Shown here: piece after piece, positions 13,691-21,151 of the stretch | Position numbering within the stretch: the first letter of the stretch is position 1 | Layout: each line of letters starts with the position of its first letter | Translations under genes and position numbers: made by a program | The notes under the pieces: model-generated | The model's database searches: none | Seen by the model: only the letters and a program-made list of their open reading frames with translations | Told to the model about the DNA's origin: nothing | DNA from: JBAUHN01 sp049680295 | Lineage (GTDB): Bacteria > Pseudomonadota > Alphaproteobacteria > Rhodobacterales > Rhodobacteraceae | Length of the DNA: 21,151 nucleotides | NCBI GenBank assembly: GCA_049680295.1 | Contig: JBAUHN010000033.1 | Location: forward strand, 1 to 21,151 | Direction: 5' to 3'

Positions 13691-15511
13691 ATGTTCCAGC
13701 TTCCCATTCTTCTCCGTGATGCCAATTCAAATGGGGCTGCCGCACCTTTAGGGGATTTGCCGGAATGGAACCTTGATGACCTCTATACCGGCGAAGATGC
13801 GACGGAATTGAAACGCGATATGGATTGGCTGGAACAGTCCTGTGCCAGTTTTGCCAAAGACTACGAAGGCAAATTGGCCGAGCTTGACGCACCGGGCCTG
13901 CTGGATTGTGTTTTGCGCAATGAAAAGATCAATCAGGTCGCCGGGCGCATCATGTCTTATGCGGGTCTGCGCTACTACCAGATCACCACGGACGCCGGAC
14001 GCGCTAAATTCATGTCCGATTGTCAGGAAAAAATAACCGACTTCACCACGCCTTTGGTGTTTTTCACGCTGGAGCTAAACCGGCTGGATGACGATCATCT
14101 GGACAAGGTGCTGGCGCAAAATGCTGATCTGGCGCGCTACAAGCCCGTGTTCGACCGTATTCGCGCGATGAAGCCGTATCAATTGTCCGATGAGATGGAA
14201 AAGTTCATGCACGATCTGGGCGTGGTCGGCGATGCGTGGGAACGCCTGTTCGATGAAACCATTGCCGGGCTGGAATTCGAAGTGGACGGCACGCCCCTGA
14301 ATATCGAAGGCGTGCTGAACCTGCTGACCGACCCTGAGCGGGCAAAACGCGAGGCGGCGGCGCATGAATTGGCGCAGGTTTTTTCCAGAAATATCAAAAC
14401 CTTTGCCCGTGTGCACAACACGCAAGCCAAGGAAAAGGAAATCATCGACCGGTGGCGCGGGATGGAAACAGCGCAGACAGGACGCCATCTGTCCAATCAG
14501 GTCGAACCTGAGGTGGTCGAGGCGCTGCGCAACGCGGTTGTAAACGCCTACCCCAAGCTGAGCCACCGCTATTACGAGTTGAAGCGCAAATGGCTGGGGC
14601 TGGATGTGATGCAGGTCTGGGACCGCAACGCGCCACTGCCATTGGAAGATCCTGCAATCGTCAATTGGGATCAGGCCGAAAAGCTGGTGATGGACGCCTA
14701 TAACGCTTTTGATCCGCGCATGGGCGAGATCGCCGCCCCGTTTTTCACCGATGGCTGGATTGATGCAGGCGTAAAACCCGGCAAGGCACCGGGCGCGTTT
14801 GCCCACCCGACAGTCACCAATGTCCACCCTTACGTGATGCTGAACTACCTTGGAAAACCCCGCGATGTCATGACCTTAGCGCATGAATTGGGCCACGGTG
14901 TGCATCAGGTTCTGGCCGCAGGCCAGGGCGAAATGTTGTCGTCAACACCCCTGACCCTAGCCGAAACCGCATCCGTTTTCGGCGAAATGCTGACGTTTCG
15001 CAAAATGCTGGATGGCGCAAAGACCAAAGCGGAGCGCAAAATCCTGTTGGCCGGTAAGGTCGAGGATATGATCAATACGGTCGTGCGCCAGATCGCGTTT
15101 TACGACTTTGAATGCAAATTGCACGCCGCCCGGCGCGGCGGCGAATTGACCCCGGATGACATCAACGCGTTGTGGATGTCGGTGCAGGCCGAAAGCCTTG
15201 GACCTGCGTTTGAGTTCATGGATGGGTACGAGACTTTTTGGGCCTACATCCCCCATTTCGTGCATTCGCCGTTTTATGTCTATGCCTATGCTTTTGGCGA
15301 CGGGTTGGTGAACGCGCTTTACGCCGTCTACGCCGAGGGCGATCCGGGCTTTGAAGAGAAATACTTCGATATGCTGAAGGCCGGTGGTTCAAAACATCAC
15401 AAGGAACTGCTTGCACCCTTTGGTCTGGATGCCTCTGATCCGGCTTTTTGGGACAAGGGGCTGTCGATGATTTCCGGCTTTATTGACGAGTTGGAAGCGA
15501 TGGAAGAATGA
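13691..15511 (+). CDS. pepF: M3 family oligoendopeptidase F
   Basis: The 606-residue zinc metallopeptidase carries HELGH (residues 398-402) with a probable third ligand Glu425 in TLAETASVFGEML. The N-terminal PLGDLPEWNLDDLYTGEDATELKRD is typical of PepF/M3B enzymes, and the length fits. The C-terminal YIPHFVHSPFYVYAYAFGDGLVNALY supplies the conserved His and Tyr of the active site. It is cytosolic and hydrolyses short peptides for nutrition and protein turnover. AAAAGG precedes the ATG. It lies 79 bases after the ligase gene on the same strand, so read-through or its own promoter are both possible. It converges with mtlK across a 50-base gap where I see no strong terminator. Confidence 0.95.
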   Translation: MFQLPILLRDANSNGAAAPLGDLPEWNLDDLYTGEDATELKRDMDWLEQSCASFAKDYEGKLAELDAPGLLDCVLRNEKINQVAGRIMSYAGLRYYQITTDAGRAKFMSDCQEKITDFTTPLVFFTLELNRLDDDHLDKVLAQNADLARYKPVFDRIRAMKPYQLSDEMEKFMHDLGVVGDAWERLFDETIAGLEFEVDGTPLNIEGVLNLLTDPERAKREAAAHELAQVFSRNIKTFARVHNTQAKEKEIIDRWRGMETAQTGRHLSNQVEPEVVEALRNAVVNAYPKLSHRYYELKRKWLGLDVMQVWDRNAPLPLEDPAIVNWDQAEKLVMDAYNAFDPRMGEIAAPFFTDGWIDAGVKPGKAPGAFAHPTVTNVHPYVMLNYLGKPRDVMTLAHELGHGVHQVLAAGQGEMLSSTPLTLAETASVFGEMLTFRKMLDGAKTKAERKILLAGKVEDMINTVVRQIAFYDFECKLHAARRGGELTPDDINALWMSVQAESLGPAFEFMDGYETFWAYIPHFVHSPFYVYAYAFGDGLVNALYAVYAEGDPGFEEKYFDMLKAGGSKHHKELLAPFGLDASDPAFWDKGLSMISGFIDELEAMEE

Positions 15512-15561
15512 TCGACGCCACCGCAAAGTGGAATTGCCCCTGACGCGATTGGTCTGACGGT

Positions 15562-17025
15562 TCAGCCCGCCAAATAGGCGCTAATTGCCAGTGCAGTGCC
15601 GTCTTTTTGGACGCGGGTGTGCCAATCTTCAAAACACGCGGCGAACCGCACATTTTTGCTCAGATCACCGTAAAACTGCGTTTGTGCGATCCATAGGTGG
15701 GACTCGTGTTTTGCCTTTTGCGCCGTGGTGTTCAGATCGGCCCAGAACGGATCGTTCGGCGCGATAATGCTGCCATCTTCGCGGGTGCCTTCGCACATGC
15801 GCGCCCAAAGGGCCTCAACCAGAACCAGCCCGTCGATGGGTGTGTCCGCATCCAGCGCATCGCGCAAGATTGGATGCAGGAACCCCGCATGACGTGATGA
15901 GCCGTCGAAAGCCACACGTCGCGTTGTGTCGCGGATTTCCGGGTTAGAAAAGCGGCGATCAATCAGATCGACATACTCCAGCGGCGTCATCCCCGGCACC
16001 GCGGCGACATGTGGGACGATTTCATCCACCTGTATCTTGCGAAAAAGGCCATGGATCAGTGGGTTAGCCATGGTGCCAGCGATTGTGTCCACAGACAGCA
16101 ATTCGCCCGGTGTCGCAAGAATCTGGTGGCCCGCGTTAAGCTGGCGCAGTTTCATCGCCTCGAATGCATGCACGTCATCGGTAAAGGTGGCCCCTGCCTT
16201 GTCCCAATCGGGCCGCCCGGCGCAGAATCTGTCTTCGATCACCCATTGGCGGAAATTTTCGTGGGTCACGGGCACATCGTCTTCGATGCCAAATTCGCGT
16301 ACCAGCGCCAGTTCTGTCGGGCCGGTGGCAGGAACGATGCAATCGACCATGGCATTGGGAAAGGTGGCGTTTTCGTCAATCCAGGTAGCGAGACGTGGAT
16401 CCGAAAGCTGTGCCAGGCCGATCACTGTCTGGCGCAGAACATCGCCATTGCCTTGCAGGTTGTCGCAGCTTTGGCAGGTAAAGGGGCCGGTATCGTTGTC
16501 GCGGCGCAACTTCAGCGCGGCAATGATCGCGCCATAGGCTGATTTTGGGGTATCCGGGTGGGTGGCATCATGCACCATATCGGGGTGATCTGCATCAAAA
16601 CCGCCCGCACTTGTCTGATAATAGCCCCCCTCGGTGACCGTCAGTGCCACGATGCGAATGGCGGCTTCAGCCATATGCGCAATCAAGGGGGCATTGTCGG
16701 CAGCGACGGGCACAAAGCCAATCATCGCGCCGGTGATCTCGGCAGATTTTCCCGAAGGGTCAAGTTCTATCAAAGTGGTCAGACAATCCTGAGCCAGCAT
16801 CTTTTCGCGTTGGGCGGCATCCGCTGTCCGCACGCCTGCGCCAAGAATGGCCCAGTCCTGTGCCAGCCCCATGTCCATCAGACGGTGCAGATACCATGCC
16901 TGATGGCCGCGGTGAAAATTGCCAAGTCCGATGTGGACGATGCCTGCAGTCAGATCGTCACGGTTGTAGCTTGGCCTGCGGACGTGATCCGGCAGGTCGC
17001 CCAGTGTATTCAGGTTCAGTTTCAT
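15562..17025 (-). CDS. mtlK: Mannitol 2-dehydrogenase (polyol dehydrogenase family)
   Basis: MtlK oxidises D-mannitol to D-fructose with NAD+ in the cytosol, and often accepts D-arabitol or sorbitol. The 487-residue length fits the family. The N-terminal Rossmann motif is HIGLGNFHRGHQ (31-42). The active-site residues Asn189 (in SCDNLQGNG), Lys292, Asn297 and His300 (in MKLRQLNAGH) have the spacing of the Pseudomonas mannitol 2-dehydrogenase catalytic set. I chose the ATG that overlaps the smoS stop (TGATG); a GTG four codons upstream is possible. It is the last gene of the polyol operon in the window; no fructokinase or xylulokinase follows before the convergent peptidase gene. Confidence 0.94.
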   Translation of the reverse strand: MKLNLNTLGDLPDHVRRPSYNRDDLTAGIVHIGLGNFHRGHQAWYLHRLMDMGLAQDWAILGAGVRTADAAQREKMLAQDCLTTLIELDPSGKSAEITGAMIGFVPVAADNAPLIAHMAEAAIRIVALTVTEGGYYQTSAGGFDADHPDMVHDATHPDTPKSAYGAIIAALKLRRDNDTGPFTCQSCDNLQGNGDVLRQTVIGLAQLSDPRLATWIDENATFPNAMVDCIVPATGPTELALVREFGIEDDVPVTHENFRQWVIEDRFCAGRPDWDKAGATFTDDVHAFEAMKLRQLNAGHQILATPGELLSVDTIAGTMANPLIHGLFRKIQVDEIVPHVAAVPGMTPLEYVDLIDRRFSNPEIRDTTRRVAFDGSSRHAGFLHPILRDALDADTPIDGLVLVEALWARMCEGTREDGSIIAPNDPFWADLNTTAQKAKHESHLWIAQTQFYGDLSKNVRFAACFEDWHTRVQKDGTALAISAYLAG

Positions 17026-17798
17026 CAACTCATCCACTGACCACCGTCGACGTTATACGTCTGCGACACTATGTAATCGGATTCTGATGACGCCAGAAAC
17101 ACAGCCATCCCCGTGAGATCATCGGGAACCGCGAACCGGCCCGCTGGCACCGAGGCTGCCACTTCGGCCTTTTTCTGACCGGGTTTCTTGCCTTCCAGCT
17201 TGGCGAACATCGCATCGACGTGTTCCCAGTGTTCGCCGTCCACCACGCCGGGTGCGATGGCGTTGACGTTGATCCCGTGTCGGATCAGGTTCAGGCCCGC
17301 AGATTGTGTCATCGAAATAACGGCCGCTTTGGTTGAGCAATAGACCAACACCAGACTTTCACCGCGACGCCCCGCCTGACTGGCCATGTTGATGATCTTG
17401 CCCCCGTGTCCTTGGGCAATCATCTGTCTGGCCGCCGCCTGCATGGTGAACAGCGTGCCGGCCACATTGACCGCATATAGTTTTTCATAGCTAGCGCGGG
17501 TGATATCAACAGTTTCAGCCGCATCAAAAAGGGCGGCGTTGTTGATCAGGATATCCAGCTTGCCCGCATGGGACACCACCGACGACACCGCCGCATCGAT
17601 GCTATTCTGATCGCTGACGTCGATATGCACGGCATAAGCGCCATCGCCCAGATCACGCGCAGTCTCTTGTGCGGCATCAAGGTTGATGTCGCCGATCGCC
17701 ACTGTCGCGCCTTCGGCGATAAAGCGTTCGGCAAAGCCGCGCCCAATACCACGGGCAGCCCCCGTAATCAGGGCCGATTTTCCGTTTAGCCGCGTCAT
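17025..17798 (-). CDS. smoS: Sorbitol dehydrogenase (short-chain dehydrogenase, SmoS)
   Basis: This NAD+-dependent SDR converts sorbitol to fructose and closely matches Rhodobacter SmoS. At 257 residues it has TGAARGIG (12-19) for cofactor binding, NNAAL at 86-90, Asn111, and the catalytic Ser140, Tyr153 and Lys157 (MASQAGRRGES, YCSTK). The HGINVNAIAPGVVDGEHW segment and the ending YNVDGGQWMS are typical of polyol dehydrogenases. Its start overlaps the smoK stop by 4 bases (ATGA), and its stop overlaps the mtlK start by one base, giving tight translational coupling with transport and mannitol oxidation. Confidence 0.95.
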   Translation of the reverse strand: MTRLNGKSALITGAARGIGRGFAERFIAEGATVAIGDINLDAAQETARDLGDGAYAVHIDVSDQNSIDAAVSSVVSHAGKLDILINNAALFDAAETVDITRASYEKLYAVNVAGTLFTMQAAARQMIAQGHGGKIINMASQAGRRGESLVLVYCSTKAAVISMTQSAGLNLIRHGINVNAIAPGVVDGEHWEHVDAMFAKLEGKKPGQKKAEVAASVPAGRFAVPDDLTGMAVFLASSESDYIVSQTYNVDGGQWMS

Positions 17799-18799
17799 GC
17801 GATACGCAGACCTTGCGCGTCAAAGCGGTGGATCTGATCAGCCTGCGGCGTCAGATAGATCGTGTCACCGTGGCGCGCTTCGATATCGCCGGTGATGCGC
17901 ACGGTCATCATGTCCATCAACCCGGTGTCATGCACGTGGATGAACGTGTCCGACCCCAGATGTTCGGCCACACCGACACGGCCTTTCCAGGTGCCTTTGG
18001 TCTTTGAGACCGACATATGTTCAGGTCGAATACCGATGGTGGTGGCATCGTGTTTCGCCGCTTCCGCGCCCTCAATCAGGTTCATTCTGGGCGAACCGAT
18101 AAAGCCGGCGACAAATTTGTTGCGGGGCGCATGATAAAGCTCAAGCGGGCTGCCCACCTGCTCAATCACACCGGCCTGCAACACCACGATCTTATCGGCC
18201 ATTGTCATCGCTTCGACCTGATCATGGGTCACGTAGATCATTGTTGTTTCAAGCTTTTTGTGCAGCTCCATGATCTCAAGACGCATGCCGACGCGCAGCG
18301 CCGCATCCAGGTTCGACAGCGGTTCGTCAAACAGGAATGCTGCCGGTTCACGCACAATGGCGCGGCCAATGGCCACACGCTGACGCTGACCACCCGACAA
18401 TTGTCCCGGCTTACGGTCCAGATAGTCGGTGAGGTTCAGGGCCGCGGCAGCCGCGTCAATCTTGGCCTTTTGCGTTGCCTCGTCCAGTCCCGCCATCCGC
18501 ATGGGAAAGGCGATGTCTTTACGCACCGACATATGCGGGTATAGCGCGTAGGATTGGAACACCATCGCCAGACCCCGTTTTGCAGGCGGCAGATCGGTGG
18601 CGTCTTTGTCATCAATATTGATGTGCCCCGATGTGGTGTCTTCCAATCCGGCAATCAGGCGCAAAAGCGTTGATTTACCGCAGCCCGAAGGGCCGACAAA
18701 TACGACGAATTCACCCTCGTTGATTTCCAGATCCAGCGGCGGAATGACTTGGGTTTCGCCAAAGCTTTTGGTGACTTGGTTAAGAGATATCTGGCCCAT
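17795..18799 (-). CDS. smoK: Polyol ABC transporter ATP-binding protein
   Basis: This is a MalK-type ATPase of 334 residues. Walker A is GPSGCGKST (36-44), the Q-loop Gln82 lies in VFQSYALYPHM, the signature is LSGGQ (134-138), Walker B is FLFDEP (155-160) and the switch is His192. A regulatory OB/TOBE domain follows, with FIGSPRMNLIEG and IGIRPEHMSV. It powers sorbitol/mannitol import from the cytosolic face with SmoF and SmoG. The open frame runs 64 codons further upstream, but MGQISLNQVTKSFG is the family start and its ATG overlaps the smoG stop by one base (TAATG). Confidence 0.95.
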   Translation of the reverse strand: MGQISLNQVTKSFGETQVIPPLDLEINEGEFVVFVGPSGCGKSTLLRLIAGLEDTTSGHINIDDKDATDLPPAKRGLAMVFQSYALYPHMSVRKDIAFPMRMAGLDEATQKAKIDAAAAALNLTDYLDRKPGQLSGGQRQRVAIGRAIVREPAAFLFDEPLSNLDAALRVGMRLEIMELHKKLETTMIYVTHDQVEAMTMADKIVVLQAGVIEQVGSPLELYHAPRNKFVAGFIGSPRMNLIEGAEAAKHDATTIGIRPEHMSVSKTKGTWKGRVGVAEHLGSDTFIHVHDTGLMDMMTVRITGDIEARHGDTIYLTPQADQIHRFDAQGLRIA

Positions 18800-19629
18800 T
18801 ATTTTACTGCTCCAAATGTGAGGCCCCGAACGAGCTGTTTCTGTGAGAACCATCCCAAGATCAGGATGGGCGCGATGGCCATTGTCGATGCAGCACTTAG
18901 CTTGGCATAAAACAGGCCTTCCGGACTGGAATAGCTGGCGATAAAGGCGGTCAACGGGGCGGCTTTGGCAGCCGTCAGGTTGAGCGTCCAAAACGCCTCG
19001 TTCCAGGCCAGTATAAAATTCAGCAACAAGGTGGATGCGATGCCGGGAATGGCCATCGGTGTCAGCACGTAAAGGATTTCTTCCTTCAGGGTCGCACCAT
19101 CCATCCGCGCTGCCTCAAGGATCTCACCGGGGATTTCCTTGAAGTAGGTGTAAAGCATCCAGACAATGATCGGCAGGTTGATCAGCATGATCACAATGGT
19201 CAGACCGATCCGGCTGTCGAGAATACCCAATTTGATAAAGATCAGATAGATCGGGTAAAGCACGCCCACGGCTGGCAACATCTTGGTGCTGAGCATCCAA
19301 AGCAGAATATCCTTGGTCCGATTGGAGGGGACAAAGGCCATCGACCATGCCGCAGGTACCGCGATGATCACACCCAGCAGCGTGGACCCGCCCGCGATGA
19401 TGACCGAATTCCACAGGAACCGCATATAGTTAGAGCGTTCCTGCACCACGCTGTAGTTCTCTAACGTCCAGTCAAAGAACAAAAAGACCGGTGGGTCGCT
19501 AATTGCCTGCGCTTCGGTTTTAAAGCTTGTCAGGATAGTCCACAGGATCGGGAAAAAGATCAGAAACCCGATGGACCATGCCAAAGCTGTGTTAAAGGCT
19601 TTACGGTTGGTTGTGATTGCACGTGCCAT
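18799..19629 (-). CDS. smoG: Polyol ABC transporter permease, MalG type
   Basis: The 276-residue inner-membrane protein has about six membrane segments. The cytoplasmic EAA loop, EILEAARMDGATLKEEILYVLTPMAIPGI, docks onto the ATPase. The GALxxD-like region SNRTKDILLWMLSTKMLPAVG and the C-terminal GWFSQKQLVRGLTFGAVK match MalG-type sugar permeases. The ATG giving MARAITTNRK is supported by an upstream GAGGGGG; a longer start 39 bases upstream would overlap smoF. The gap to smoF is 13 bases. Confidence 0.94.
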   Translation of the reverse strand: MARAITTNRKAFNTALAWSIGFLIFFPILWTILTSFKTEAQAISDPPVFLFFDWTLENYSVVQERSNYMRFLWNSVIIAGGSTLLGVIIAVPAAWSMAFVPSNRTKDILLWMLSTKMLPAVGVLYPIYLIFIKLGILDSRIGLTIVIMLINLPIIVWMLYTYFKEIPGEILEAARMDGATLKEEILYVLTPMAIPGIASTLLLNFILAWNEAFWTLNLTAAKAAPLTAFIASYSSPEGLFYAKLSAASTMAIAPILILGWFSQKQLVRGLTFGAVK

Positions 19630-19642
19630 TTCGCTAGCCCCC

Positions 19643-20509
19643 TCAAGCGTCCAGATTTTTGCCAACAATGCGCATCAGGAAGATGGCAATGATATTGGCA
19701 AGGATGATTGCATAAACACCGCCCGCAGACCCCAGACCGATGTTCTGACTTTCAAGCACCCGCTGGAAAATCAGATAGGTCAGTGTCTTGGTGCCAAAGG
19801 CACCGCCGGTGGTTACGAAGATTTCTGCGAAGATCGACAGCAAAAAGATCGTCTGGATCAACACAACGATGGTAATCGCCCGCGCCAAATGCGGCAGCAC
19901 GATAAACCAGAACCGTTTGATATAGGGCGCGCCATCCATTTCGGCGGCCTCTAGCTGTTCACTGTCCAGCGACTGCACAGCCGTCAGCAGGATCAGCGTC
20001 GCAAAGGGCAGCCACTGCCACGAGACGATCATAACGATAGATTGCAACGAGGCCTGACTGAGCCATTCAATCGGCGTCGCACCAAAGAATTTCCACAGAT
20101 GCGCGAACAATCCGTTCACCGGGTCCATAAAGATGTTTTTCCACACCAGCGCGGACACCGTCGGCATCACAAAGAATGGCGCGATGACCAGAATGCGGAC
20201 AATACCCTGCCCCCACATCGGCTGATCCAGCAATAAAGCCAGCAAGACACCCAGGAATATGGTGATCAACAATACGCCGCCGACAATGATCAGCGTGACC
20301 TGAATACTGGGCCAGAATGCGCTGGAACTGACAAAGCGGATGTAGTTCTCAAGCCCGACCCAGCCTTGGTCGCCCCCCCGCAGCGGCAGATATTTGCGAA
20401 ACGAGAACCAAAGCGTCATCGTCAACGGCACCAGCATCCAGCCAAGCAGCAGAATTACTGCGGGGGCCAACATGAAACGTGCAGCGGATCGTGATTGTTG
20501 GGTCGCCAT
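19643..20509 (-). CDS. smoF: Polyol ABC transporter permease, MalF type
   Basis: The 288-residue inner-membrane protein has six hydrophobic segments. The N-terminal LAPAVILLLGWMLVPLTMTLWFSF helix is typical of MalF-like (UgpA-type) sugar permeases. The EAA loop, EAAEMDGAPYIKRFWFIVLPHL, contacts SmoK. It forms a heterodimer with SmoG. The ATG giving MATQQSRSAAR has AGGAGA at 7 bases upstream, so I prefer it to one 12 codons earlier. The gene follows smoE after a 121-base gap containing a perfect hairpin and a small palindrome. Confidence 0.94.
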   Translation of the reverse strand: MATQQSRSAARFMLAPAVILLLGWMLVPLTMTLWFSFRKYLPLRGGDQGWVGLENYIRFVSSSAFWPSIQVTLIIVGGVLLITIFLGVLLALLLDQPMWGQGIVRILVIAPFFVMPTVSALVWKNIFMDPVNGLFAHLWKFFGATPIEWLSQASLQSIVMIVSWQWLPFATLILLTAVQSLDSEQLEAAEMDGAPYIKRFWFIVLPHLARAITIVVLIQTIFLLSIFAEIFVTTGGAFGTKTLTYLIFQRVLESQNIGLGSAGGVYAIILANIIAIFLMRIVGKNLDA

Positions 20510-20529
20510 GGCGCATCTCCTCTGTTGAC

Positions 20530-20543
20530 GGCCAAAGTTGGCC
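20530..20543. promoter_or_regulatory. GGCCAA/TTGGCC inverted repeat upstream of smoF
   Basis: Two 6-base arms flank a 2-base centre, about 20 bases before the smoF start and just upstream of its ribosome site. It may be a regulator site or chance. Confidence 0.2.
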
Positions 20544-20587
20544 ATCCTGAGCGTAGCAGTCGAAAGGAAAAATAAGTGGGGTGGTGT

Positions 20588-20614
20588 CCAGAGAGCGGGC
20601 GAACCGCTCTCTGG
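20588..20614 (-). other. Intercistronic stem-loop between smoE and smoF
   Basis: A perfect 11-base GC-rich stem (20588-20598 with 20604-20614) closes a 5-base loop, 16 bases after the smoE stop. On the minus strand the stem is not followed by a U-tract; the first run of five T appears about 15 bases later. It is therefore more likely an mRNA 3'-end protector or partial terminator that keeps the binding-protein mRNA more abundant than the permease mRNA. This layout is common in ABC importer operons. Confidence 0.7.
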
Positions 20615-20630
20615 GTTGAAATGCTGTGGC

Positions 20631-21151
20631 TTACTTGTAGCCGGCAGCTTCCATTGCGTCGTTGGTCAAAGCCTGGGCTTTTGCCAATGCTTCTTCGACC
20701 GTTTGCTGGCCGGCATAGGCTGCCGAGAACTCTTGGCTCACTTCTGTTGCGATGCCAGCGAACTCAGGAATTGCCGCGAACTGAATGCCAACATAAGGGG
20801 TTGGATCGACGGTCGAGTCGTTTGGATCAGCTGACAGGATTGAATCCAGGGTCATCTGCGCGAAAGGTACGGCCTGATAGTCCGGGTTTTCATACAGCGA
20901 TTTGCGTGCGCCCGGAGGTACGTTTGCCCAACCTTCGTTGGCTGCAACCAGTTCGATGTAATCCTTGGATGTGGCCCACTCGATGAACTGCATCGCTGCG
21001 TCTTGCTTTTGTGTCCCGGCGGGAATGGCCAATGCCCATGCCCACAACCAGTTAGAGCGTTTGCCCAAACCTGTGTCAGGTGCCAAAGCGAAACCAACGC
21101 TGTCTGCAACGGTTGAATCGTCGGGGTTGGTTACAAAGGATGCCGCAACGG
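20631..21151 (-). CDS. smoE: Polyol ABC transporter substrate-binding protein, C-terminal part (cut by window edge)
   Basis: The last 172 codons of an extracellular solute-binding protein (family 1, MalE-like) are present, reading in frame to the window edge (VAASFVTNPDDSTVADSVGF at the edge). Recognisable parts are NWLWAWALAIPAGTQKQDAAMQFIEWATSKDYIEL, GWANVPPGARKSLY, and a C-terminal helix with the ending QALTNDAMEAAGYK. It would capture sorbitol/mannitol in the periplasm and deliver it to SmoFG. The signal peptide and most sugar contacts lie outside the window. Its position just before the permease genes supports the assignment. Confidence 0.9.
   Translation of the reverse strand, partial: VAASFVTNPDDSTVADSVGFALAPDTGLGKRSNWLWAWALAIPAGTQKQDAAMQFIEWATSKDYIELVAANEGWANVPPGARKSLYENPDYQAVPFAQMTLDSILSADPNDSTVDPTPYVGIQFAAIPEFAGIATEVSQEFSAAYAGQQTVEEALAKAQALTNDAMEAAGYK

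Noticed and set aside
14075..14827. 250-codon open frame on the minus strand inside the peptidase gene
   Set aside because: It is antisense to a clear M3 peptidase with HELGH; no motif or start signal supports it.
15512..15561. Possible terminator between the convergent peptidase and mannitol dehydrogenase genes
   Set aside because: Only a 4-base stem (CCAC/GTGG) is visible, with no T-run on either strand.
1..21151. Search for CRISPR arrays, insertion sequences, phage genes, tRNA and rRNA
   Set aside because: I saw no regularly spaced repeats, transposase, integrase or structural RNA sequence. All large frames are ordinary chromosomal genes.

Overview
The window looks like chromosomal DNA of a marine alphaproteobacterium of the Rhodobacterales (Roseobacter group). 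I base this on recalled protein similarity, on the gene order, and on a GC-rich coding bias. No mobile element, CRISPR array, tRNA or rRNA is visible. Coding density is very high; the longest non-coding gap is 291 bases.

Left part (1-4640): the 5' end of a 4-hydroxyphenylpyruvate dioxygenase gene (hppD, minus strand) faces an Lrp/AsnC-type regulator. The shared upstream region carries a helically phased array of CGC/GCG elements. A KefC-like potassium/proton antiporter follows. Next come two late cobalamin genes in opposite directions: cobT (minus) and cobS (plus).

Middle part, minus strand (4639-9673): a compact gene string reads TPR protein, SUV3-like RNA helicase, S4 RNA-binding protein, 7Fe ferredoxin FdxA, then CarD/CdnL. 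CarD ends in a strong intrinsic terminator whose U-tract overlaps the cobS stop codon. The string combines RNA unwinding, RNA binding and control of RNA polymerase.

Middle part, plus strand (9748-15511): an SCP2-type lipid-binding protein overlaps a lysophospholipase-like hydrolase. Then come a metallo-beta-lactamase-fold 'ligase-associated exonuclease', an overlapping ATP-dependent DNA ligase homologue, and an M3 oligoendopeptidase. The ligase homologue is the most unusual gene here. Its reading frame is full length and the candidate nucleophilic lysine is present, but motif I, motif V and motif VI lack most residues of an active ligase. It looks like a pseudo-enzyme or a strongly altered ligase paired with an intact nuclease.

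Right part, minus strand (15562-21151): a polyol uptake and oxidation operon, smoE (partial)-smoF-smoG-smoK-smoS-mtlK. It encodes an ABC importer for sorbitol/mannitol, a sorbitol dehydrogenase (SDR) and a mannitol 2-dehydrogenase. The last four genes are joined by 1- or 4-base stop/start overlaps. A perfect 11-bp hairpin without a U-tract separates smoE from smoF, as expected where the binding protein is made in excess over the permeases.
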